The notes beneath the pieces are model-generated. The model made no database searches. It saw only the letters and a list, made by a program, of their open reading frames with translations, and had not been told where the DNA came from. From Planctomycetaceae bacterium (GTDB lineage: Bacteria > Planctomycetota > Planctomycetia > Pirellulales > Pirellulaceae), in contig JACKHM010000001.1 in NCBI GenBank assembly GCA_020638995.1, positions 1,860,001 through 1,924,000 on the forward strand: a stretch of DNA of 64,000 nt, given 5' to 3'. Made by a program: the position numbers and the translations under genes. Below, in pieces: positions 8,426 to 16,966 of this stretch (its first letter is position 1; the number at the start of each line of letters is the position of its first letter).

Positions 8426-9550
8426 CTACTTTCCGGCTTCTCGCAGTCGCGGGTCGGTGGCTTCTTGTAAACCTTCTCCAATTAGGTTGTAAGCAAGCAC
8501 GGTAAAGAAGATTGCGGCGCCTGGGAAGAAGACGAGCCACCAAGTTTGTTCGATTGTCTGTCGTCCGCTATTGAGTAGTGTTCCCCAACTGGGATTTGGC
8601 GGGTCGGCTCCAAAGCCAAGAAAGCTGAGTGCACTCTCGGTAATAATTGCGGACGCGATTCCAAATGTGATCGGAACCAGGATCGGTGCCAAGGCGTTTC
8701 TTAACACGTGTCGAAACATGATGCGAAACCTTCCCACCCCGAGAGCTCGCGCGGCGATTACGTAATCGATTTGCTTCAGCTTGAGGAACTCGGCTCTTGT
8801 CAGTCGTGCGATACTGGTCCAACCGGTGATTCCGATAATGGCCATCAGATGCCAGATCGTCGTCTTTTCTAGAATTGCCACCAGGGCCAGGATCAAAACC
8901 AGTGTCGGAATGCACATCACCAGCTCGATCAACCGGCTGAGCAGGATATCGATCCATCCACCGAAGTAGCCCGCGGTTGCTCCGATCGAGATGCCAATTC
9001 CCGCGGCTAACCCCATCGAAACAAAGCCCACGAGCATGGCGATTTGTGTGCCGTGAACCATTTGGGCGAAGACATCGCGACCGCTTTGATCTGTACCTAG
9101 CAGGTTATGGCCATTGGGCGAACCGTCGACGCCAGATGGATTCGCGGGCTGTCCCGGCCACTCGTCTTCGCGAATACGGCGATACGGATCTTGATATACC
9201 AAGGGCCAGATCGCCCAGCTGTCGGGATCCTTTTCTCGGAGGTTTTCCGGATAGATTCGGCGGAAACGATCCTCGTAGAAAACCGGATTCTCCCAACGCG
9301 GATTCAGGTAACCCATGCACGGAAAGTAGATGTGCCCTTTGTACTTGCAAACAATTGGCTTCGTGCCGGCGATGGCAGGTGCGAAAATCGCGATGAGCGC
9401 GATGAAACACACGTACAACATTGCCAGCCGAGCCAGATGCCGGCGCTGAAAACGAATCCACGTCTCCGCCCAGAATCCGCGAGTCTCGTCAGACAACTCG
9501 TCGGGAGCAGACACAGCAAGAGTCGATTGCAGTTGTTCGTCGGTTGTCAT
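8426..9550 (-). CDS. dppC: Peptide ABC transporter permease (OppC/DppC type)
   Basis: 374 aa. Inner-membrane permease. An N-terminal helix (~36-60) is followed by an unusually long periplasmic stretch (~61-165) containing GHNLLGTDQSGRDVFAQMVHG, the normal OppC landmark, then five helices and the EAA-type loop (ARALGVGRFRIMFRHVLRNA). The insertion before the landmark, rich in Tyr, Pro and Arg, makes it longer than the usual ~300 aa of DppC. It sits 18 bp downstream of dppB. Forms the pore with DppB. Confidence 0.92.
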   Translation of the reverse strand: MTTDEQLQSTLAVSAPDELSDETRGFWAETWIRFQRRHLARLAMLYVCFIALIAIFAPAIAGTKPIVCKYKGHIYFPCMGYLNPRWENPVFYEDRFRRIYPENLREKDPDSWAIWPLVYQDPYRRIREDEWPGQPANPSGVDGSPNGHNLLGTDQSGRDVFAQMVHGTQIAMLVGFVSMGLAAGIGISIGATAGYFGGWIDILLSRLIELVMCIPTLVLILALVAILEKTTIWHLMAIIGITGWTSIARLTRAEFLKLKQIDYVIAARALGVGRFRIMFRHVLRNALAPILVPITFGIASAIITESALSFLGFGADPPNPSWGTLLNSGRQTIEQTWWLVFFPGAAIFFTVLAYNLIGEGLQEATDPRLREAGK

Positions 9551-9568
9551 TAATGAAACGCGTTGGCG

Positions 9569-10552
9569 CTAGGAGTAGCTTACACGGGGATCGACAAAGG
9601 CGTACAACACATCTGCCAGCAATTGGCCAGCCAGCGTGAGGACGGAGAACATCAGCGTCAGTCCCATGATTGTTGGATAGTCGCGACCGCTGAGCGATTC
9701 GAAGAACAGCCGCCCCATTCCGGGCCACTGAAAAATCTGCTCCAGCAAAATCGCGCCGCCCAGCAAAGAGGGTAATGTCAAGCCGAGCATTGTCACAAGT
9801 GGAATCAATGTATTGCGAAACGCATGATGCAGGACGATTCGCATCGGCGAGACGCCTTTAGCTTTCGCAGTTCGGATATAGTCCTGTCGAATTACTTCTT
9901 CCATGTTGGCTTTGATGAATCGCGAATAGTATGCGAGGCTGGCATAGGTGTAACAAAGTACGGGCATCAAGGCGTGTAACGTAATGTCCCAAGCTTGTCC
10001 CAGCGGGCTCATCGTTTCGTAGTCTTCGCTAACGATTCCCATCAGCGGCAGCCAACCGGCTTTCACGGCAACGAGAATTTGCAAAAACAAAGCAGCCACG
10101 AAACCTGGCATTGAGTACAGCATGTAGAGAATCGTACTCACGGTGCGTTCTTCGATCGTACCGCTGCGCACGGTAGCTCGCAGTCCCAGGGGAATCGAAA
10201 GCAAATAGATGAGCGTCAACGAGCTGACCGAGAGTGTCAGCGTCGCAGGAACTCGATCACGAATCAGATCAGCGACCGGCACTTTGCGTGAAATTGATGG
10301 ACCGAGTTCCCAATAGACAAACGTGTTGCGAGCCCAATCGACATACCCTAGCATCCAGGGCTTGTCCAACCCGTAGATCTTTTCGAGCCGTTTCAAATCT
10401 TCCGGATTCATGGACTTGCTCGGGTCCATCTCCGTCTCCGCGATCGTCAGGGGCGTGCCGGGCATGCTGCGCACGAGACCATAGACCACGAACGTGATGA
10501 GCAGCAACGTGATGGCGCCGACGAAGGTGCGGCGAATAAGATAACTCAACAT
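9569..10552 (-). CDS. dppB: Peptide ABC transporter permease (OppB/DppB type)
   Basis: 327 aa, standard for the family. First helix at residues ~9-29 (TFVGAITLLLITFVVYGL), a periplasmic loop with KIYGLDKPW, then five more helices, with the EAA loop at TAKAKGVSPMRIVLHHAFRN. It lies between the binding-protein and dppC genes, with short spacing on both sides (93 bp and 18 bp). With DppC it forms the translocation pore. Confidence 0.93.
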   Translation of the reverse strand: MLSYLIRRTFVGAITLLLITFVVYGLVRSMPGTPLTIAETEMDPSKSMNPEDLKRLEKIYGLDKPWMLGYVDWARNTFVYWELGPSISRKVPVADLIRDRVPATLTLSVSSLTLIYLLSIPLGLRATVRSGTIEERTVSTILYMLYSMPGFVAALFLQILVAVKAGWLPLMGIVSEDYETMSPLGQAWDITLHALMPVLCYTYASLAYYSRFIKANMEEVIRQDYIRTAKAKGVSPMRIVLHHAFRNTLIPLVTMLGLTLPSLLGGAILLEQIFQWPGMGRLFFESLSGRDYPTIMGLTLMFSVLTLAGQLLADVLYAFVDPRVSYS

Positions 10553-10645
10553 CGAACGTCTCGCTCCGTGAGACGAGTCAACGGATCAGTTGCATCCGTG
10601 CATTGTCGGACAAACCTTGCTGGCCAGGCGATGCAGCCGGGATCC

Positions 10646-12595
10646 CTAAATTTCCGGTTTCCAGATCGAATCAAATCCAGGTCCATAGTTAAACGGCCCT
10701 TTGGGGCTGAACTTGTAACCCCGCAGGCTCTTGTTGAAGCCGTAAAACGAATTGCGATAGTACAACCACATATAGGCTTGGTCCTCGTACAGGATCTCGT
10801 GAATTTTCTGGTAGATGGCAGCTCGTTTCTCTGGATCAAATTCCTTTCGGCCCTGAACGAACAGGTCGTCCACTTCCTTGCTGGAATATAAACCGAAGTT
10901 GCGATTCTCGCCCGTGCCGAAAAGGTTAACTGTCTGGTCAGGGTCCGTTCCAGCTCCCCAACCTCCAAGTGCAGCTTGGAACTTGTGATCGATCTCGGCT
11001 TGCATCAAAACCGTAAACTCAAGTGGTTTGACGTTGCAGATGATTCCGATCTGATCCAAGTTTTGTTTCAGCAACTCGGCAGTCTTGATGCCGGCTTGCG
11101 TATTCGAAGTCAGTACCGAGAATTCGAAGTCGGTTTTCTTGCCATCGATCAGCTTGTCGCGAATTCCGTCACCATCGCTGTCAGCCCAGCCCGCCGCGTC
11201 CAGCAAGTCTTCGGCTTTATCCAGATCCTGGTGGTAAGGCTTCACATTCTTTGAAGCCATCCAACTGTCTGGGTGGAACGTGCCCACTGCGGGTTGGTAC
11301 AGTCCGTAGTAAAGCTTGTCTAACATCTCCTGATGATCAAACGCATAGGCCATGGCTTGGCGAACTCGTTTGTCCGAAAAGAACGGCGTCTGAACATTCC
11401 AGCAAATATGAAACTCGGTCCACTGGGTTCCGGTAACTTTTGTGTTCCTTGCGTAGAACTCGTCGTTCTGTGTCTGCTCCGTAATCCAGTGCTCGGGCGT
11501 AATCATCGTTTCTTCGATCTCGCCGGCCCGTAACGCAAGCAACGCCGTGTTGCGATCATCAATGACTTTCAGACGCACTTCTCTGAAGCCGCGAATCGGC
11601 CGCAGCTGTTTGCCATCTTTGAAGAAGAAATCGTCGCGTCTCTCGACAACAATCTCTTGTCCTTGAATGCGTTTGACTAACTTGTACGGGCCGCCACAGA
11701 CAGGCTGCTGCTCTTGTTGGATGTGATAGTCGCTGTTAGCCATCGTCGGGTCGTCTTTGACAGACTGCTCATAAATGTGCTTCGGTATCGTCGGAAAGTT
11801 GATGTTCCATATATTGGTTGGGCTTGGATTCTTATGAAAATAGACAAGCGTTTGGTCGTCGTAGGCTTCGACCCATTTCAACTCATCTGTTCCTGATCGA
11901 ACTGCCGGAACCGGAACCTCGGGATTCATGATCGTTTGAAACGAGAACACCACGTCATGCGCTGTGATCGGCTTGCCATCCGACCATGTAATGTCGTCTC
12001 GCAACACGACTTTGTCATACAGGCCGTCGTCGCTGGTTTTCCACGAAACAGCGAAATCCGCTAACGCCAACGGTTTCATCTCCCAGTCGAAACTAAATAC
12101 ACCAAAACCGATCATGCCATTCAGTTCGGCCTCTGAAATCGCGTTCTGCATCAACGGATTCGTACTCTTCACGTCACCATTCAAGTGGCGGATCATCGAT
12201 GCGTCCAAGTTCGCTTCACCCTCCTTAGGAAGCCGGCCAAGAGCGCTAAGGATCTTCTTGTTCGCTTCGGGACCATCGTTGTGCAGCTTCAACGCTTCTT
12301 CGTCACTGACCAATGGCTTCTCGCCAGCTTCTGCTTGGTGGCGCAGTTCGAGCGGATCGACGACTCGTTGGTCGACCCACTTTACGTTCGCTTCGAGCTC
12401 TGCAAGCGGCGGCGCATCGAACGGCTCTAAGATAATTACTTTGGCCTCACCCACCTCGCCGCCAGCATCCGAAGCCGCGGTTGTGTTGGTGGACACTTCT
12501 GGTCCTGAAGAAACACCACTCTCCGTTCGCTTGGCACATCCGATTAGAACCACCAAAGTTAGCGCTGCGCCGTAGGCGGTTTTTTGTAGCGTCAT
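10646..12595 (-). CDS. dppA: Peptide-binding lipoprotein of an ABC importer (SBP family 5)
   Basis: 649 aa. Extracytoplasmic substrate-binding protein that hands peptides to the DppBC pore. A lipoprotein signal ends in the lipobox LIGC, so Cys20 should be lipid-modified. Family-5 landmarks include DDGLYDKVVLRDDITWSDG, a typical DVVFSF stretch, and the late VRQAMAYAFDHQEM. It is ~100 residues longer than common DppA proteins, mainly by an acidic N-terminal segment. The ATG at 12595 has GGAGGG eight bases upstream; a TTG at 12613 is in frame but worse. It heads the importer operon, and its leader contains several hairpins. Confidence 0.9.
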   Translation of the reverse strand: MTLQKTAYGAALTLVVLIGCAKRTESGVSSGPEVSTNTTAASDAGGEVGEAKVIILEPFDAPPLAELEANVKWVDQRVVDPLELRHQAEAGEKPLVSDEEALKLHNDGPEANKKILSALGRLPKEGEANLDASMIRHLNGDVKSTNPLMQNAISEAELNGMIGFGVFSFDWEMKPLALADFAVSWKTSDDGLYDKVVLRDDITWSDGKPITAHDVVFSFQTIMNPEVPVPAVRSGTDELKWVEAYDDQTLVYFHKNPSPTNIWNINFPTIPKHIYEQSVKDDPTMANSDYHIQQEQQPVCGGPYKLVKRIQGQEIVVERRDDFFFKDGKQLRPIRGFREVRLKVIDDRNTALLALRAGEIEETMITPEHWITEQTQNDEFYARNTKVTGTQWTEFHICWNVQTPFFSDKRVRQAMAYAFDHQEMLDKLYYGLYQPAVGTFHPDSWMASKNVKPYHQDLDKAEDLLDAAGWADSDGDGIRDKLIDGKKTDFEFSVLTSNTQAGIKTAELLKQNLDQIGIICNVKPLEFTVLMQAEIDHKFQAALGGWGAGTDPDQTVNLFGTGENRNFGLYSSKEVDDLFVQGRKEFDPEKRAAIYQKIHEILYEDQAYMWLYYRNSFYGFNKSLRGYKFSPKGPFNYGPGFDSIWKPEI

Positions 12596-13044
12596 AGTCG
12601 GTCCCTCCCTCAAGGTGGCCTAGCCACCATCCAAAGTGAGCTCTCGCTCAATTAAAAGCGACCCAGTCCGCTCCATCACCCAACTGGCTCTGTGAGCAAC
12701 GCGGCCCTGTGCTTCGGGCCGCTTCAATTCGGTAACTCAGTGAAGGCAGGCTGTGGGTCGCACTAGTGCTTTATCGCAGCATCGTCGTCGGGTTGTGGGC
12801 CACCGGCTCCACCGGTGCAAACATCTCGATGCGTCGTAACAGAATGCTAGAGCATGGTTTGCGAAGGGTCAATAACAACCGCTCGCGATGCTAGCAGCTG
12901 CCGGCGTGAGACCAATAAACAACCGGCCGCTCCCGATGGACAAATCATCTGCTCATTGACGTTATTATTCAAAACAGCGAAAACTGGAGCCTTCCGCTCG
13001 GATAGCAAGAGGAACGGTGATCGACAGTTCAGGGAACAAAATCC
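12596..13044. other. Divergent intergenic region with leader hairpins of the importer operon
   Basis: About 450 bp between dppA (leftward) and the DUF4476 gene (rightward); no credible gene. It contains inverted repeats: GGTGGC-CTA-GCCACC (12614-12628) directly upstream of the dppA ribosome site, TGAGC-TCTC-GCTCA (about 12637-12650), and GCGGCCC-8-GGGCCGC (12701-12722). They would lie in the 5' leader of the importer mRNA if transcription starts beyond 12722. No known riboswitch consensus was recognised. Promoters for both directions must lie here, but I could not pick convincing boxes. Confidence 0.45.
12701..12722. repeat. Perfect 7-bp inverted repeat, possible leader hairpin
   Basis: Arms GCGGCCC and GGGCCGC around an 8-base loop. 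No run of T follows on either strand, so it is not an intrinsic terminator. It lies about 105 bp upstream of dppA and could be a stem-loop in its leader or a protein-binding site. Confidence 0.4.
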
Positions 13045-13617
13045 ATGACTCGAACTTACTGCATCACGTTGGTAATGCTGGGGCTGCTGTTGCCCAACGA
13101 AGCATTTGGGCAACGATCAAATTCTGCCGAACGAGAAGAGCGGTCCTCTGGACGCTTGGCCAACGCCATTTCTGGCTTGCAAAGCGATTTGCGCGATGCG
13201 AGAAGGTTGCTCGGTGAGATTGACGATCGCCAATTGCGCGAGCGGCTGGAGTTGCTTTTATCGCGAGCGGCGTTGAAGGCCGAGGACCTGGAAGAGTTAG
13301 TCGGTGACGGACCACGCGGTCGCGGCAAGATTGCAATTTCCGACGCCGATTTTGCAAAGCTTCTCGATAACATCAAGGATCAATCATTCGATGAACAGAA
13401 GCTGGAGTTTGTCAGAACATTCGTCAAAGACCTCCCGCTGAACTGCGACCAAGCGGTAAAACTTTTGAAGACGTTTGCCTTCGATGACGATCGCAAGACC
13501 GCGGCTGTGATCATTCATCCCGGGCTCGTTGATCCCCAAAACTTCTTCGGCGTGTTGAAGTTGTTTCCGTTCGATTCCACGCGCAAGCAAATCATGGAAG
13601 CAGTGCGGAAGAATTAG
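13045..13617 (+). CDS. Exported DUF4476-type protein
   Basis: 190 aa. A signal peptide (residues 1-22, ending EAFGQ) precedes an Arg/Glu-rich helical segment (~25-95) that may form a coiled coil. A C-terminal ~95-residue domain follows, with the repeated short-helix pattern seen in DUF4476: DADFAKLLDNIKDQSFDEQK, then FVKDLPLNCDQAVKLLKTFA, then a stretch ending KQIMEAVRKN. The family has no established biochemical role. It is alone on this strand, divergent from the peptide importer, and followed 212 bp later by an SDR gene. Confidence 0.7.
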   Translation: MTRTYCITLVMLGLLLPNEAFGQRSNSAEREERSSGRLANAISGLQSDLRDARRLLGEIDDRQLRERLELLLSRAALKAEDLEELVGDGPRGRGKIAISDADFAKLLDNIKDQSFDEQKLEFVRTFVKDLPLNCDQAVKLLKTFAFDDDRKTAAVIIHPGLVDPQNFFGVLKLFPFDSTRKQIMEAVRKN

Positions 13618-13829
13618 TGCAAATCCACCCCGCGGTCATTCGTCGCTGGACTCGCGAGAATTCAGCGACTCGTCGGGCTGTAAAGACGGGCGTAAATTGC
13701 CATACTTTTTCTGCACACCAAGTTTTGTCCTTTGCGCTCGCGGCTTTCTCCCTGACTTGATAAATCATCCTTGCAGCGTCATAACTTGCCTCTCACCCGC
13801 AGCCCACTCAACTATTGAGGAAACAGCCT

Positions 13830-14633
13830 GTGTCCGACGCGTCTCAGCGGCTTGCTCTAACCGATCGCGTGGCAGTTGTTACCGGTGGTGCTACCGGAAT
13901 CGGACGCGCGACGGCCCTGCTCTTGGCTGAACAAGGCGCTCAAGTGTTTGTTGGTGACTATGATCCGGTCGTGTCCAACGCCGACGAGTTTACCCACCTT
14001 GGCATCACCGAATTGAACTGTGATGTTCGCCGTGAAACAGATGTCAAATCGCTCATTGAGCAGGCAGTCAGAGATGGCGGAGGTCTCGACATTCTCGTGA
14101 ACAACGCAGGCATCGCCATGGTCAAGCCGATCACAGACGTCACGGAAGCGGAATGGGATGCATGTCTCGATACAAATCTAAAGGGGGCTTTCCTGACGAC
14201 GAAGCACGCCATTCCACATATGCGTGTTCGTGGCGGGGGATCAATCGTCAACATGGCGAGCAACGCGGGCATTTTGCCGCGAGCTCATGACCCTGTCTAC
14301 TCGACGAGCAAGGGCGCGCTCGTCGCCTTTACCAAGAGTATCGCCCTGTCACACAGCATCGACCGTATTCGGGTGAACGCGGTGTGTCCCGGACCCGTTG
14401 GCGACACACGCATGATGAACGCAGATCTCGACAAGGCAGTAGATCGAGAGGCCACAATCAAGCAGTTCATTGCGGCTAGTCCCATCGCTCGCGTCGCGCA
14501 AAGGATGATCTCGCCACGCGAAGTCGCCGAAGCAATCCTTTACCTAGTGAGCGATGCCTCGGCAATGGTGACAGGCACGTGTATCGCCATCGATGGCGGC
14601 AAGTCACTTGGTGTGCCGCCAAGCAGTGATTGA
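13830..14633 (+). CDS. Short-chain dehydrogenase/reductase (FabG-like)
   Basis: 267 aa. Classical SDR with the NAD(P) motif TGGATGIG (residues ~15-22), NNAG in the middle, and catalytic Ser and YSTSK. The C-terminal TGTCIAIDGGKSLG is the usual end of FabG-like oxidoreductases. It should oxidise or reduce a hydroxyl/keto substrate; the specific substrate is not predictable. The start is GTG at 13830 with GAGGAAA about seven bases upstream; an in-frame TTG at 13815 would add five residues. No co-transcribed partner on this strand. Confidence 0.88.
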   Translation: MSDASQRLALTDRVAVVTGGATGIGRATALLLAEQGAQVFVGDYDPVVSNADEFTHLGITELNCDVRRETDVKSLIEQAVRDGGGLDILVNNAGIAMVKPITDVTEAEWDACLDTNLKGAFLTTKHAIPHMRVRGGGSIVNMASNAGILPRAHDPVYSTSKGALVAFTKSIALSHSIDRIRVNAVCPGPVGDTRMMNADLDKAVDREATIKQFIAASPIARVAQRMISPREVAEAILYLVSDASAMVTGTCIAIDGGKSLGVPPSSD

Positions 14634-14865
14634 ATTAGACGGTGGCGAAAGTTCTAGTCTACGCACGCGACGAATGATAGGCGGAACAGCTTAAATGCTT
14701 CCGGACTCGACGAATTCGAGCTTCATTCCGCGTCTACGATCGCCCAAGCCTCACGCAGACAACAAGCTCGCGTCGTAACCGATCACAATGCTGGCTCTTT
14801 GAGGAAGTGGAAGAGCGCAACAAGTCAAACACCCGCTTGTCATCGCATCCGCCCATCGGCTGACT
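14634..14865. other. Convergent intergenic region
   Basis: 232 bp between the converging SDR and Dnmt2-like genes. No gene, no tRNA and no clear intrinsic terminator is visible. Confidence 0.5.
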
Positions 14866-15792
14866 CTAAATGGTTCCAACATCAGGGATCCGAGAACGCC
14901 GCACGACGAGTCCTGGTATCGCCTCGAGGATGTAGCGAGTTGCTGGTACCGAGAGACTGTTGCCAACTAGACGCCACGCTTGTTCGCGCGAAGTATTGTC
15001 CGGCAAAGTGAACGATAAGGGAAAACCAAGTTGCAGAAGAATTTCGGCAGGCGAGAAATGTCGCACGCAACCAGAAGTCTGTAAGTACGAACCGGTCTTT
15101 TTTACTGATCTGCCATAGTCCGGAGTGAAGCACGACGAAACAGCCGCCGAGTCATTGGCGTCGACAATGTGCATGGAATCGCGGTGTGTGGCGAGTAGTT
15201 CCGGTACAACAACGAGTTCATCGAGAGAGACGCGATCAAGAGTGGAGCGCAGAGAAAACCGCGGCTTGGAGTTCAAAGGCTTCCACGGCAGAATTTCTTC
15301 GCGTCCAGCGACGAGATAGTAGCGGCGTCTTTGATTTGGAACACCCAGCGATGTCGGACATAGTTGTGTCTCTTGCCACTTGTATCCAGAATCCGCGAGC
15401 GTCTCGAGCAATAATTGCCTTGTTAATGACTTGTCGAATGTCGGCACGCATTCGAGCGCCACATATCGGGGTCTTATCTTGTGAATCTGCTCGATAACAT
15501 GCAGTAAGGCCTTAGCACGTGGATCATCAAGCTCGCGTCTCAGACCGGCATTCACGAAGGGCAAGACGGGCGGCGACATCCACCACACGGCTGCCCTGAA
15601 TTCTCGAAACCAGTTTTCCGGCAGCGATTCCACTGGCTGATCGAGTGTTGGACTGACAAAGTTATGACGATAGACGGTGAGCGCATCGTGCGCCGTTTCA
15701 ACGGCTGTAACTATTTCAGCATTCCCAGCAATTGCGGCGGCACAGCCTCCGATCCCCGCGAACAACTCCAGTACGGTCAACTTCTCCGCCAT
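14866..15792 (-). CDS. Dnmt2-like C5-methyltransferase homologue lacking the catalytic cysteine
   Basis: 308 aa. The fold signature is clear: motif I LELFAGIGG (residues 8-16), motif IV region WWMSPPVLPF (70-79), motif VI LECVPTF (113-119), CPTSLGVPNQRRRYYL (145-160, motif VIII), and motif X LVGNSL (275-280). The stretch CFTPDYGRSVKKTGSYL (221-237) corresponds to the CFT region typical of Dnmt2 (TRDMT1), the tRNA C38 methyltransferase, and the general layout follows Dnmt2 more closely than restriction methylases. The nucleophile is missing: PPCQ is PPVL, with Val76 in place of Cys and Leu77 for Gln. ENV is ECV. The codon is an unambiguous GTC. SAM-binding motifs are kept, so it may be a non-catalytic RNA/DNA binder or use another residue. 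Its ATG overlaps the isomerase stop (TAATG). Confidence 0.85.
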   Translation of the reverse strand: MAEKLTVLELFAGIGGCAAAIAGNAEIVTAVETAHDALTVYRHNFVSPTLDQPVESLPENWFREFRAAVWWMSPPVLPFVNAGLRRELDDPRAKALLHVIEQIHKIRPRYVALECVPTFDKSLTRQLLLETLADSGYKWQETQLCPTSLGVPNQRRRYYLVAGREEILPWKPLNSKPRFSLRSTLDRVSLDELVVVPELLATHRDSMHIVDANDSAAVSSCFTPDYGRSVKKTGSYLQTSGCVRHFSPAEILLQLGFPLSFTLPDNTSREQAWRLVGNSLSVPATRYILEAIPGLVVRRSRIPDVGTI

Positions 15793-16739
15793 TAAGTTTG
15801 CCTAGAAAACATCTCGCGCAACATCGCGAGACTCTTCGGAATTCCAGTTCGCGGGTCTTCGCGACCTTCAAACTCCAACGATACGTACCCGCGATAACGA
15901 TGTTGCTTGAGAATTTCCGCGATACGCGAATAGTCGAGGTCTAACTCGTACCACAATCCACCGCCATGATATGTTTTCGCCTGTACCAGAATTGTGTTCG
16001 CCGCGAGTTGCTCCAGTCGGTCGTACGGGTTCTCAAGAAAGTTGCCGGTGTCCATCGTGACTTGAAGCCAGGGTGAATCGATCGCCTTGACGACGCGCAT
16101 CACCCCCTCTGGCGTGCGGCCAAGGCCCCAGTGATTCTCCAGTCCCATCAGCACACCACATCGTTCAGCCGCCGGTAAACACTTCTCCAAGCTATCAATG
16201 ACCCAACCGAAGGCGTCTTCATCGGTGTATCCCTCGCGCGGACTTTCGATCCCACGGTTTTTCATCAACTCGTCAAAGTTCTTGCTCGTCCCCCAGGTGC
16301 CCGTATTTACTCGCATCGTGGGAACGCCCAATTGATATGCGAGTTCGATGCAATGAATCGTGTGGTCGATGTTCTTTTGTCGCACGACTTCTTCAGGCGA
16401 TAGAAAGCCTTGATGTGTCGAGAAACCACATAGATCGATACCGTTGACGAACGCTGCACGCTTTAATCGCTGCAAGTAGCCGTTATCTTCGCTCTCCATC
16501 TGCCGATGCAGGATCTCGACGCCATCGAACCCCATCTCGGCCGAGCGATTGATACAGTCCTCGACATCTCGTAACTCTTGATGTCTAAACTGCCAAAACG
16601 AATAAGTCGAAACCGCGATGCGATTGCCGCGCGAGTTAGCAGGCTGCTCGTCTGCCGCGACTGCACGCACAGCATGCGCCGCCAGAGCCGTAGACGCGCC
16701 GGCTACTGCGATCTGGAAGGCCTCACGTCGATTCAACAT
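15792..16739 (-). CDS. Tat-exported sugar phosphate isomerase/epimerase (TIM barrel)
   Basis: 315 aa. An N-terminal NRREAFQIAVAGAST is a Tat-type signal, with AHAVRAVAA near cleavage. The body is an AP-endonuclease-2/xylose-isomerase-like TIM barrel: ISVSTYSFWQF-type first strand, GFDGVEILHRQ, then metal-ligand candidates Glu and His in LMGLENHWG, MDTGNFLEN, and VQAKTYHGGG, and the late YVSLEFEG. Such proteins isomerise or epimerise sugars, with a divalent metal. The start ATG at 16739 has GAGGAG six to seven bases upstream; an in-frame start at 16814 adds a non-signal extension. It is transcribed with the Dnmt2-like gene and divergently from an NAD epimerase. Confidence 0.85.
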   Translation of the reverse strand: MLNRREAFQIAVAGASTALAAHAVRAVAADEQPANSRGNRIAVSTYSFWQFRHQELRDVEDCINRSAEMGFDGVEILHRQMESEDNGYLQRLKRAAFVNGIDLCGFSTHQGFLSPEEVVRQKNIDHTIHCIELAYQLGVPTMRVNTGTWGTSKNFDELMKNRGIESPREGYTDEDAFGWVIDSLEKCLPAAERCGVLMGLENHWGLGRTPEGVMRVVKAIDSPWLQVTMDTGNFLENPYDRLEQLAANTILVQAKTYHGGGLWYELDLDYSRIAEILKQHRYRGYVSLEFEGREDPRTGIPKSLAMLREMFSRQT

Positions 16740-16776
16740 CTTGCATCTCCTCAAAGTAGCCGCACGAAAGTGGCCA

Positions 16777-16791
16777 TCACGCTCTGCGTGA
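16777..16791. promoter_or_regulatory. Inverted repeat, candidate operator copy 1
   Basis: TCACGC-TCT-GCGTGA, perfect 6-bp arms, 38 bp upstream of the isomerase start. A near-identical palindrome lies 82 bp away in the same divergent promoter region. Shared core: CATCACGCNNTGCGTG. The pairing suggests a dimeric regulator's binding site; no regulator gene is adjacent. Confidence 0.4.
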
Positions 16792-16858
16792 CGAGTCCTC
16801 CAATTGGCGTTCAAATTGGAAACTCGTCCAGAACTTCAATCGGTTGCGACGGGGCTCA

Positions 16859-16873
16859 TCACGCGGTGCGTGC
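16859..16873. promoter_or_regulatory. Inverted repeat, candidate operator copy 2
   Basis: TCACGC-GGT-GCGTGC, 5-bp perfect arms with one outer mismatch, about 94 bp upstream of the NAD epimerase gene. It repeats the core of the palindrome at 16777-16791; centre-to-centre distance is about 82 bp, close to eight helical turns. Confidence 0.4.
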
Positions 16874-16966
16874 TGGCTACTTTACCCGACTGCGAGATGC
16901 CCGGCCATGACAGAGTTGCTACAATCTTACCCGCTTCTTGAATCTCCCGGTTAAACCCAGATCGAA

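Noticed and set aside
11964..12575. 203-codon plus-strand frame inside dppA
   Set aside because: Ser/Pro-rich antisense shadow of a well-supported gene.
12701..12722. Intrinsic terminator
   Set aside because: The hairpin is not followed by a T run on either strand.
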